Shown here: piece after piece, positions 1 through 7,555 of the stretch
Position numbering within the stretch: position 1 is the first letter of the stretch
Layout: each line of letters opens with the position of its first letter
Source: CAYLJO01 sp964383905
GTDB lineage: Bacteria > Acidobacteriota > Blastocatellia > Pyrinomonadales > Pyrinomonadaceae
Reading direction: 5' to 3'
Length of the DNA stretch: 33,034 bases
Assembly: GCA_964383905.1 (NCBI GenBank)
Contig: CAYLJO010000046.1
Coordinates: 1 to 33,034 of the forward strand
Made by a program: the position numbers and the translations under genes
Notes under the pieces: generated by a model
The model's input: the letters and a program-made list of their open reading frames with translations, nothing else
Told to the model about the DNA's origin: nothing
Database searches by the model: none

Positions 1-899
1 GATCTGAAACCATCAAACGTCGTTATCGGACGCTAGGGTGACGGCCGGCTCCACGCCGAAGTCGTGGACTTCGGCGTGGCCAAGCTGAAAGAGCAAACTA
101 CCGCCTCCTGCGCAAACGCACTCACAGCTTCCGGCTCGCTCATTGGGACGCCTCGTTACATGTCTCCCGAGCAGTGCGCCGGTCATCCGACTGATGCGCG
201 CTCAGACATCTACAGCCTCGCCGTCATTCTCTACGAAATGCTCACAGGGCGCCCGCCATTTGACGCCCCGACGGCAACGGCCATCGCCATCAAACACATT
301 CAGGAGCAGCCGCCCGCGCTTAAAGGTTTTCGACCCGATGTGCCAGACTCGCTTGAGCGTTTGGTCATGCAGGCGCTCGATAAGAACCCTGCGAACCGTC
401 CTCAAACCGCCGCCGAGTTTCTGCATAAACTAAATGATGTGGCGATCACCTCTGCAAAAAACGAGGATCCGCAGGCGGGTCGAGTTCCCGCCTCGGGTAG
501 GAGTGAGCCGCAGACGTTCGGTCAAACATCGATAGCCGACACAAACCCGCGCATCATTGAGCGGGCGGACACCAGCCGCGCCGGAGGGCCCACACAAGAG
601 ATGTCATCAGCGGCCGACGACGACCATTCAGTCCAGGCCTACATAAGACCGCCCGAGCGAGCTACGGAGCAGCCGGCGCGAGCGGCTACAAGAACGCCGG
701 CGCGATCAACGTGCGCGCAAGTGAGCCCGAGCTGTCTGTCAGTAGCGACGGTCGCAGTGCGGTCATGAGGTTCCGCAAAAGCTGGGATTTCAAAGGCGCT
801 CAGCCCGGGAGCGGTGAGGTCGTGCAGGAGTTGCGCTGGCGGAAATTTGATACCGGCTGGAAGATTGTCAGCGAGCGTGACATGCAGGTAATACGCTGA
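1..899 (+). pseudogene. Ser/Thr protein kinase, 5'-partial, broken by a stop and a frameshift
   Basis: The window opens inside a Hanks-type kinase catalytic loop (DLKPSN, nt 1-18). An in-frame TAG follows at 34-36, before the DFG motif (67-75). The same frame then continues through GTPRYMSPEQ (about 148-177), SDIYSLAVILYEMLTGRPPF and the helix that ends the kinase domain near 430. A low-complexity linker follows. From about 660 the plausible protein moves to the third frame, ending ELRWRKFDTGWKIVSERDMQ at a TGA (897-899). That tail resembles the NTF2/SnoaL-like domains found at the C-terminus of some acidobacterial kinases. The first-frame ORF instead runs on as nonsense to 768. No transmembrane segment is visible. 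One amber plus one frameshift points to a pseudogene, although sequence error is possible. The 5' part lies outside the window. The kinase assignment is certain; the NTF2-like tail is an inference. Confidence 0.75.
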
Positions 900-901
900 A
901 T

Positions 902-1297
902 CCACGCGCCATGTTTTAACCAGTGAATAGCGAGAAGGGCGAAGTGGTCCTCCGGGCCCATCACCCGCACACGCACATCGTCCAGTTCCACCAACTGCGA
1001 GCGCTCGTATAATTCATCGAGGCTTCGCTCCTCCAGTTCGGTAAATTTCTGATGAAGATCGACCCAGCATTCTTTGGCCTCAGGGCTGCTCAACGCCTCC
1101 CTGGCGATCCCAAATTGCCCCGGCCGAACGCATAGATCTATATCACCGTACGGACGCAGGGCACGCTCTGCGTAGAGGCGCGCGCTGACCCAACCCTGTT
1201 GAAGACGCGGGACGAGGAGTGGCCCCCTGCAATTTCGGCTGCTTTTGTATCGAGAAACTATCAAGCCAGGCATGTCCGAAGACCGGGCATGGATCAA
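902..1297 (-). pseudogene. Nucleotidyltransferase fragment (NTP_transf_5-like)
   Basis: The central part of this minus-strand frame reads ALRPYGDIDLCVRPGQ (near 1118-1175) followed by an acidic helical region and FALLAIHWLKHGAW. This resembles the uncharacterised nucleotidyltransferases (PF14907) often found near asparagine-synthetase-type or polysaccharide genes; the DxD would bind metal. Homology stops abruptly at the Trp codon at 902-904. Beyond it the frame merely reads backwards through the 3' end of the kinase gene and stops at 800. The N-terminus is poor: the expected LLKG-type strand appears only as LQQGWVSARLY, and the first 25 residues look random. I read this as an internal remnant of a gene of perhaps 350 codons. 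It is unlikely to make a working enzyme. Confidence 0.5.
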
Positions 1298-1372
1298 AGT
1301 TGCAGTCCTGACGTCGGAAGACTATTTTTACGGCGCTTGTCCGCTCACCCGTTGCGAACTCAACTGGGGCGC

Positions 1373-1840
1373 TCAACTCGAGCAGACGCAGAGCGGCTTA
1401 CGCCTGTTTTTATCGGTCTGGTCGGCGACCCCCTGAGAAGTCTCAATTGAACCCTCGGTGCCTTTCTTGGTCCTTAGAAGCGCGCAGCCTCTCTTCAACG
1501 TCACCTTAACTCTGCCGTCGCTGAAATCAAGCTGAACAACAGTGTTTGGCGCGAGATCAAGAGTACCAAGCGGCCCCAGGTCAACCGTAGCGCCCACCCC
1601 GTCAGGTGTTTCGATTGTCGTCGATGTGATGATTACCCCTCCTGTACTGACGCTGGCACCGTTGACGGTGATCGGCTGATTGCCGCGCGTGATAAGTCTG
1701 CCGACGATCTGACGCTGCGGCAACGGGAACGCCTTAGGCTCCCCGGGCGCGCCAAAACTTATCTGGACACAAAGCTGGACTACTGAGAAAACAAGGAGCA
1801 GGGCGATTGATTTAAAGGCTTTCCGCCGCCTTAAGGTCAT
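1373..1840 (-). CDS. Exported FecR-like domain protein
   Basis: The 155-residue product starts with a clear signal peptide (basic MTLRRRKAFK, then a hydrophobic core SIALLLVFSVVQLCV and a small-residue cleavage region around FGAPG). The mature part is beta-rich: GNQPITVNGASVSTGGVIIT, then ETPDGVGATVDLG and DLAPNTVVQLDF. This pattern resembles short FecR-like proteins common in Acidobacteriota, here without any sigma or anti-sigma partner. It probably acts in the periplasm or at the surface; its role is unknown. The C-terminus (CVCSS) ends where such proteins usually carry a short Gly/Ala-rich tail, so the last residues may have been lost at the junction with the nucleotidyltransferase fragment. 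It follows the TPR gene on the same strand across a 230-bp gap containing a perfect hairpin. Confidence 0.7.
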   Translation of the reverse strand: MTLRRRKAFKSIALLLVFSVVQLCVQISFGAPGEPKAFPLPQRQIVGRLITRGNQPITVNGASVSTGGVIITSTTIETPDGVGATVDLGPLGTLDLAPNTVVQLDFSDGRVKVTLKRGCALLRTKKGTEGSIETSQGVADQTDKNRRKPLCVCSS

Positions 1841-1879
1841 GGGGATAGTCCTCTTTTCAGAAACTAAGTTGAGATGGTG

Positions 1880-1913
1880 ACTCCAGACTACCCTTGGAAG
1901 GGTAGTCTGGAGT
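1880..1913. repeat. Perfect 16-bp inverted repeat (hairpin)
   Basis: The arms ACTCCAGACTACCCTT (1880-1895) and AAGGGTAGTCTGGAGT (1898-1913) are perfectly complementary with only GG between them. It lies between the TPR gene and the FecR-like gene, both on the minus strand. No T-run follows on either strand, so it is not a standard intrinsic terminator. It could be an mRNA-processing hairpin, an operator, or a REP-like interspersed palindrome. The rest of 1841-2072 shows nothing recognisable. Confidence 0.8.
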
Positions 1914-2072
1914 GCATAGCCGCCTGATTACGAGATGATCTCCCAGCGCCCGCGCCCGCCGCGCACTCTTTTAGTACCCACTTTAACGACCAATCCTAAG
2001 GGGCCGGCCCGCTCGCCTCTGGCCTAAGCTAATGGGCCGAAGACTCGAACAGCGAGGGATCAAGGAATGCTA

Positions 2073-3989
2073 CTACCTGTTGCGTTTTCCCCTATTGATT
2101 AGGCTATATAACTTATTTGCCAGTTCCGCATCAAGGTTTTTGAGGACCTCGTATTGAGCCTGAGCGGCTGGCCTGTCGCCGAGCGCCAGGTATGCCGCAC
2201 CCAGACTGAAGTGCGCGTCGGCGTAATCGGGTCTGAGACGAACAGCCTCGCTGTAGGCGTTGACCGCTTCTTGATAACGCTTGGCCTTGTAATAAGCATT
2301 GCCTAGATTGTTGCGCACCTTCGCGTCCTCGCCCTTGAGCCGGACGGCTTGGTTGAATGCGTCAATCGCTTCATCGAACCGGTTGGTACGATAATAAGTC
2401 GTCCCCAGATTCACGTAGGCCTGGAAGTAGTCGGGCTGAATCTGAATGACACGTTTGTACTCCGCGGCCGCTTCGGCAAACCGGCCCATGTCGTAAAATG
2501 ATATGCCCAGATTATAATGAGCGTTCGCGTAATCAGGCTTAATGCGGATGGCTTTGGTGAGTGCGGCGACGGCTTCCGCCGGCCGGCCCAGCTTGTTATA
2601 TATGTAGCCGAGGTTGTTGCGCGGTTTAGCGTAATCGGGTTTCAAACGAATGGCTTCCCTGTAAGCATTAATGGCCTCCTCCGGCTGTTTCAATTCGTCG
2701 TAAGCGTAGCCCAGATTGTTGTGGGCGACCGCGTTATCAGGCTTGAGGCGGGTCGCCTGTTTGAAGGCCGCGACCGCATCCGCAAATTGTTTGAGGTTGC
2801 TATATCCGTTGCCGAGGTTGTTGTAAGCTTCGGCGTAGTCGGGTCTCAGCTTAATCGCTTCCTCATACTCTGCCACCGCTTCTTTGAATCGCCCGGACAT
2901 GTAGGACGCGTTGCCCAGGTTGTAGTGCGCATCAGCGAGGGTCGGTTTAACCCGGATCGACTGCGTAAATGCTGCTATCGCTTCTGCGTATTGAGCGGCG
3001 GCGTAATACGCCGCCCCAAGGTTGTTCTCCGTCTCGGCATCGCCGGGTTTAATGCGCAGCGATTGCCTGAACGCTTCGATGGCCTCAGCGTACTGGCCCG
3101 CCTTGTACTGCGCTACGCCAAGATTGTTATAGGCTAGGGCGTCGTTGGGTGCGATACGCACTGCCTGTTTGAGGGCATCGATCGCGCTCTTGGTCTGGCC
3201 CAGTTTATCGTACGCGAAGGCCAGATTCTTGTAGGCGTCGGCCATATCGGGTTTGAGTCGTACGGCCTGCTGGTAAGCCGCCGCCGCCTCTTCATAGCGG
3301 CCCAGGCTCAGGTAGGCATCGCCAAGGCCGTTATGGGCGTCGGCGAAGTCCGGGTTAAGGCGCACGGCCTGTTTGAAAGCTTCGGCGGCTTCCGCATATT
3401 TCTCGAGGAGATTTTGCGCATTCCCGAGATTGAAGTAAGCTTCCGCATCATCCGCCTTGAGGGTCACAGCCTTTTTGAAGGCCGTGATCGCTTCTTCGTA
3501 GCTGCCCGCGCTGAAATAGGCCGCGCCCAGGTTGTTGTAGACTAAAGCATCTTTGGGCGTCAGGCTAGCTGCCTTCTTGTAGGCTGCGATCGCTTTCGTG
3601 AATCGCGCGATTTGGTAATAAGTGTTGCCCTGGTTGGTATAGGCTTCGGCAGCATCTGCTGCGCTAACTTGCGGCGTGATGGTCTCCGGCTGTGTTACTC
3701 GCTCACGAGGTTGGCGTTGACCACGGTTATTGTTGGCCGCAACCAGCACGCGCTCATGGGTTTGTTTCGGCTTGATGCGTTTAACGATCAGTAAGCGCGC
3801 CCCGCCAACAAGGTCTCGTTGCGAGCTCTTAAAAATCAGGGCCGCGCCCCCCATAATATCCTGCGCCTGGAGCGCGCTCGCTCCCCCCGCAATATCCTGC
3901 GGGAAAGCCAGCGCATTCCCCCGCCCGGATAGCAGGATCAGTGTGAGCGCAACCGCGGTCGCCCGCGAACCGAAGCGATGATTAGCCAC
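2073..3989 (-). CDS. Exported tetratricopeptide-repeat protein (15 TPRs)
   Basis: The product has 638 residues. It begins with a signal peptide (about residues 1-29, hydrophobic AVALTLILLSG, then NALAFP). A segment with three short related motifs follows: QDIAGGA, QDIMGGA and RDLVGGA, the first 14 residues and the next 17-18 residues apart. A basic, polar linker leads to fifteen consecutive 34-residue TPR units of the form AxAYxNLGxAYxxxGxxxEAIxAYKxAxxLxPDY. They run from about residue 113 almost to the C-terminus. TPR superhelices bind peptides or other proteins; nothing here shows a catalytic domain or membrane anchor. It may be a periplasmic or secreted scaffold. It sits beside the broken polysaccharide genes, but no functional link can be shown. 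The repeats also create long antisense open frames, which are not genes. Confidence 0.9.
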   Translation of the reverse strand: MANHRFGSRATAVALTLILLSGRGNALAFPQDIAGGASALQAQDIMGGAALIFKSSQRDLVGGARLLIVKRIKPKQTHERVLVAANNNRGQRQPRERVTQPETITPQVSAADAAEAYTNQGNTYYQIARFTKAIAAYKKAASLTPKDALVYNNLGAAYFSAGSYEEAITAFKKAVTLKADDAEAYFNLGNAQNLLEKYAEAAEAFKQAVRLNPDFADAHNGLGDAYLSLGRYEEAAAAYQQAVRLKPDMADAYKNLAFAYDKLGQTKSAIDALKQAVRIAPNDALAYNNLGVAQYKAGQYAEAIEAFRQSLRIKPGDAETENNLGAAYYAAAQYAEAIAAFTQSIRVKPTLADAHYNLGNASYMSGRFKEAVAEYEEAIKLRPDYAEAYNNLGNGYSNLKQFADAVAAFKQATRLKPDNAVAHNNLGYAYDELKQPEEAINAYREAIRLKPDYAKPRNNLGYIYNKLGRPAEAVAALTKAIRIKPDYANAHYNLGISFYDMGRFAEAAAEYKRVIQIQPDYFQAYVNLGTTYYRTNRFDEAIDAFNQAVRLKGEDAKVRNNLGNAYYKAKRYQEAVNAYSEAVRLRPDYADAHFSLGAAYLALGDRPAAQAQYEVLKNLDAELANKLYSLINRGKRNR

Positions 3990-4125
3990 AGTCTTTAAAC
4001 CCCTGGATGACCGGTTCCCGTCACTATCACGGGCTCTGAATGAGTGTCTGGCGAAGCCCGTCCCCGTCGCTACTAAACCGCGGGCCGCAGCTTCTCGCTA
4101 CTATACCCTACACCCAAATCTTACT

Positions 4126-4563
4126 TCACAACCCGCGATAAAGCATTGTCGATGACCCGCGCGGGATCAGTTTATCATCCCGGACGGTCCTACGCGCGGA
4201 GTCTACGTCGCGGGTGGCGATTACCACAAGGGCAGCAAACAAAAGCCCGTTGGCGGTAATATGGAGACCGAAATCAAAAATGCTATGAATGGCCACGCCA
4301 CATAACCCAACCAGCGCGCCAAAACATGCCGCGCGATCAAATGAATCAAGCGAAGAGAGGATCTTACGGCGCGCCGCCACGATCAGCGCGCCGCAAAACC
4401 ATGCCCCGATCGCAAGGCTGATGAGACCGCCACTGGCAAGTAGCCCCAGATAGTCGTTGTGGGCCTGTTGCGGCGTGATGGCGCCGGACGCATCGTGATA
4501 CTTCGGGATTGCCGCCCAGTAGCCGCCCACCCCCACACCGGCAATCATATTTGCGTTGATCAT
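4126..4563 (-). pseudogene. O-antigen ligase/polymerase (Wzy_C) C-terminal fragment
   Basis: The fragment starts at IAGVGVGGYWAAIPKYHDAS and contains QQAHNDYLGLLASGGL, the conserved periplasmic loop and following segment of the O-antigen ligase/polymerase family (PF04932). Two or three hydrophobic helices follow (LISLAIGAWFCGALIVAA, AACFGALVGLCGVAIHSIF, LLFAALVVIA). Full proteins have 400-800 residues and 10-14 membrane helices. Here only about 145 codons remain, preceded by an in-frame TGA. Immediately upstream in the direction of transcription lies a truncated glycosyltransferase, so the two fragments look joined by a deletion at about 4563-4590. Activity is very unlikely, because most of the membrane domain is missing. 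Confidence 0.75.
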
Positions 4564-4586
4564 CCTTCATGTCGGCCTCGGTGATA

Positions 4587-5009
4587 TTAGGCTATCGCTT
4601 CGTCAGGGTTGAGGTCCATCACCCAAAACACAAACCTTCCCCCCTTGAGCCGGGCAAAGAGCGCGCCCACAAACGAGATCAACGGCGGCGATGTCATCGC
4701 GAGGACCACATCAAACCTGGGGAGAAAAATCAGTCGGAGGACGCACCCGGCAATGAAACTGCCAAAATCAAGGGCGCGCCGCCATTTTGCCGCTTTACCA
4801 AATTTCAGTGAGGGGAGGCGAATAATGTTGATGTTCTTCCATACCTCTCGTCCGGGGAAGCTCATCTCCGGGTTGTCATACCCAGGGCGGCTGGCCATCA
4901 CCGTCACCTGGTGGCCGCGCGCCGCCATCTCAACCGCAAAATCGGTCAGGTGTTGCGCTGTCGAGACAACGTCCGGATAAAAGCACTGGTTGAGCAGTAG
5001 TATTTTCAT
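4587..5009 (-). pseudogene. Family 4 glycosyltransferase, N-terminal fragment (WbuB-like)
   Basis: The 140 codons begin MKILLLNQCFYPDVVSTAQH and include a Gly-rich turn, AARGHQVTVMASRPGYD, and FDVVLAMTSPPLISFVGALFARL. This is the N-terminal Rossmann half of a GT4 glycosyltransferase of the WbuB/colanic-acid type. The frame ends at a TAA straight after WVMDLNPDEAIA, where the family normally continues into the linker and the nucleotide-sugar-binding C-terminal domain with its EX7E motif. That half is absent. The start codon looks native, with no strong ribosome site. With the ligase fragment downstream it marks a deletion inside a former polysaccharide operon. The 5010-5176 gap to the next gene holds an 8-bp inverted repeat (5096-5103/5124-5131) without a T-run. 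Confidence 0.75.
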
Positions 5010-5176
5010 TTTATGACGGGCGATCAGCAGGCCTTTAATACTCGGTGGGGCGAGGGACTATGAACAAGGCTCGTGATATTGCTGGAACGGTGGTAAGCCC
5101 GCGTCCCGTGATTTCAAGCGAGCCGCGGGCTTCGCCCTGCTATTATCCTGGTTGAGTCGGATGTTCTTAAGACACG

Positions 5177-7555
5177 TCAGGATTCAGACGAGGCCTCTGA
5201 AACAGAGTTGACCCTCAGCGCAAAGTAGGAAATTGTGCGCCCCAATCCCTCGCGCAGAGGGACCGTCGGGTTCCAACCCAACAACTGCTGGGCGCGGGTA
5301 ATATCAGGCCGGCGCTGCCTGGGATCATCCTGGGGCAACGGACAATATTTGATACGCGCGCTTGAGCCGCAGATGCGGGCGACTTCTTCGGCCAGCTCAC
5401 GGATTGTAAACTCACCCGGATTGCCCAGATTCACCGGCTCATGCACGCCCTCTCTATTCATTAACCTGATCAGCCCTTCCACCAGATCATCCACATAACA
5501 GAAGGATCGCGTCTGCTCCCCGTTGCCATAAATCGTTAATTCTTCACCACGCAATACCTGCACGATGAAATTAGAGACGACACGCCCATCGTTCTCTAGC
5601 ATTCTGGGTCCGTAAGTGTTATGCGCAAAGACCCCGTTACCGGCGATGAAGTTTTCGAAACCTTCGACGCTGAAGTCGTACACGTTAGGTGTTACCTCTA
5701 CCGGCACGATCTTTCTTACCAGAACCCATACTAGATCGCCCAGGCGCTTGGCGTTCAATGTTTGTGTCACCCCCTGGTCCCAGGTGAGAAGATCGAAGTT
5801 CGATACTTCACAGACCGTTACCCGCCAGAATTGACACGAGCGATCAGGATACCGCGCTTTGATATTGGTCTGGTATGCCCCCACAGAAGCAACAATACCG
5901 AATCTCAACAACAAGTACATCAGGTCGGTTGCCAGTCTCTCGCTCGCAGTATTGAATGCAAGCTCACGCTTTTCGAGGTAGTTCGTGTGCGTTCCATCTC
6001 CCTCGCGGTAGCCCTCAAGAAAGTGCTTCAGGCGCGCCAGAGGCAGTTGCATTATCCATGCAGGAATGCGCATTGTCTTTGAGGCCCCTGTAACCTGAAA
6101 GATATTTTTGAAGACGTGGAGCAGCAGTTTCGAATTTACATAAAGCGAAGGGGCCCGGCGGGCGGTATGGGGCACGAATCGGGGGCGCACGCCGAAATGG
6201 GCAACCAGAATCTGCATGGCGCGCTTGATGAATCGATTGTCGGAACTGATTAGCAGGCGGTAATCTCCTCCCCGTGCCACCAAGCATCCTTCGGCCACAT
6301 AGAGCCCAAGCAGCCAGAGCGTATCATCCGTTATCTGAATGGAGTTGCGAATTGCTGCACCCCCTCCACCTTTGTGCGGTCGAATCAATGCGTCATCCGG
6401 CCATTGCAAAAGGCCGGAGCGCCACAGAACAGATATGATTGAAAGTGGCAAAAACCCGTGCTTGCGATATTTACGCCACGCGCAACCCACCGTATTGCGC
6501 CGGTTACAGCTACCAATGAAGTGCGGGCCCCGCCGGAGAAGGTCCTCAATTAAATCCTTCTGCGCATCGATGACCGGGACCAGTTGTGGGGAAACAAGCG
6601 CATAATCCCAGAGCTGTTCCTGCGAGAAACTCTCCTTGATCAGATGCTCGGCAACGTTGAGCCGCGTTACATTTTTTTCAATCACCGGCAGCCGCGCCGG
6701 GATGGCAATGTAATCATCGACGCGCAGTTCTCTGACCGGTACGGCTTCGGGTTCGCCATGCTTGTTACTCCGGAAAACACTGTGATCGCCGGTCACCTTA
6801 ATTCGCCTCCCGTAACGGGTTTCGATGAGAAAGGCATCCTTCCCCATGGCCGGGTATTTGATCAGAGCGTTCGCCAGCCGGAGCTCAAGTCGAAACGTCC
6901 GGGGGTCGAACGAGGGGACATAAATACGTCGCGGCACGGAGAGGGGGTTGGGGTTGCATGATTCGACATACTCTTCGATAGGCTGCACGTGAGCGGTGGC
7001 ATCATTGAAGAGTATCACCGTCTCGTCGGCCAGAATGCTATTAAATATCCGCGCGATCCGCGTGTCCACCTTGTTCTGCCGGTGGTAGTCCATCATCAAT
7101 GTTTCGGCCAACCGCTTTCCTTCGTCATAACAACTGCGAATCCCAATCGGGTTGACATTGCCCCAATAGGTTTCCGGCTGCGGATGAATCTGCGGGTCGC
7201 CATACACCTCTGACGTGGAAGCTTGCAGGATGCGGGCGCGCACCCGCTTGGCCAGTCCCAGCATGTTGATCATACCCATCACGCTCGTCTTCACCGTCTT
7301 CACCGGATTGTACTGGTAATGGACAGGCGAAGCCGGACAGGCGAGGTTGTAGATCTGATCGACTTCCAGAAGGATCGGCTCGATCACGTCATGGCGCACC
7401 AGTTCGAAGCGGTGGTTATTCAGCAGGTGAAAGAGGTTCTCACGCCTCCCGGTAAAGAAGTTGTCGAGGCAGATCACATCGTGCCCCTCTTTTAATAACC
7501 GCTCGCATAGGTGCGAGCCGATGAAGCCTGCCCCCCCCGTGATTAATATCCTCAT
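5177..7555 (-). CDS. uxs: UDP-glucuronate decarboxylase interrupted by an intein
   Basis: The 792-residue precursor has two extein parts. Residues 1-172 carry the NAD-binding GGAGFIG (7-13), DNFFTGRREN, the ACPASPVHYQ segment and the catalytic YDEGK (143-147). Residues 647-792 resume with TYGPRMLENDGRVVSNFIVQ and continue through GEQTRSFCYVDD to WNPTVPLREGL. Joined, they give 318 residues, the normal length of a bacterial UDP-glucuronate decarboxylase, which makes UDP-xylose from UDP-glucuronate in the cytoplasm. The junction IFN/TYGPR is continuous in ordinary family members, so splicing is needed for activity. The start ATG overlaps the stop of the upstream carbamoyltransferase (ATGA), with GGAGG just before it, so the two are translationally coupled. 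It is the only intact member of the local polysaccharide cluster. Confidence 0.93.
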   Translation of the reverse strand: MRILITGGAGFIGSHLCERLLKEGHDVICLDNFFTGRRENLFHLLNNHRFELVRHDVIEPILLEVDQIYNLACPASPVHYQYNPVKTVKTSVMGMINMLGLAKRVRARILQASTSEVYGDPQIHPQPETYWGNVNPIGIRSCYDEGKRLAETLMMDYHRQNKVDTRIARIFNSILADETVILFNDATAHVQPIEEYVESCNPNPLSVPRRIYVPSFDPRTFRLELRLANALIKYPAMGKDAFLIETRYGRRIKVTGDHSVFRSNKHGEPEAVPVRELRVDDYIAIPARLPVIEKNVTRLNVAEHLIKESFSQEQLWDYALVSPQLVPVIDAQKDLIEDLLRRGPHFIGSCNRRNTVGCAWRKYRKHGFLPLSIISVLWRSGLLQWPDDALIRPHKGGGGAAIRNSIQITDDTLWLLGLYVAEGCLVARGGDYRLLISSDNRFIKRAMQILVAHFGVRPRFVPHTARRAPSLYVNSKLLLHVFKNIFQVTGASKTMRIPAWIMQLPLARLKHFLEGYREGDGTHTNYLEKRELAFNTASERLATDLMYLLLRFGIVASVGAYQTNIKARYPDRSCQFWRVTVCEVSNFDLLTWDQGVTQTLNAKRLGDLVWVLVRKIVPVEVTPNVYDFSVEGFENFIAGNGVFAHNTYGPRMLENDGRVVSNFIVQVLRGEELTIYGNGEQTRSFCYVDDLVEGLIRLMNREGVHEPVNLGNPGEFTIRELAEEVARICGSSARIKYCPLPQDDPRQRRPDITRAQQLLGWNPTVPLREGLGRTISYFALRVNSVSEASSES
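5618..7039 (-). mobile_element. LAGLIDADG homing-endonuclease intein (474 aa) in UXS
   Basis: This is the in-frame insertion at precursor residues 173-646. It begins with Ser (SILADETVILFND, block A) and ends VFAHN before a Thr +1 extein residue. Block B is seen as GRRIKVTGDHSVF (TxxH, residues 255-258) and block F as VYDFSVEGFENFIAG. The middle holds two dodecapeptide motifs, LLGLYVAEGCL (about 415-425) and FLEGYREGDGT (512-522), with acidic residues E422 and D520 retained, so the endonuclease may be active. Between block B and the first motif is an extra segment of about 120 residues, rich in Cys, Arg and Trp around CNRRNTVGCAWRKYRKHGF; it may contact DNA. The Ser1/Asn-Thr+1 chemistry is a valid class 1 combination. 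The insertion lies just after the catalytic YxxxK in a conserved host motif, as expected for inteins. Confidence 0.93.

Noticed and set aside
1245..1436. Plus-strand 63-codon frame with a plausible sequence (VAVLTSEDYFYGACPL)
   Set aside because: No family recognised, no ribosome site, and it overlaps the FecR-like gene end; kept only as a note.
2517..3137. A 206-codon plus-strand frame opposite the TPR gene
   Set aside because: It is the regular complement of TPR repeat codons and has no motif or ribosome site.
5096..5131. Inverted repeat AGCCCGCG/CGCGGGCT as a terminator of the UXS gene
   Set aside because: Twenty-base loop and no T-run; too weak to call.
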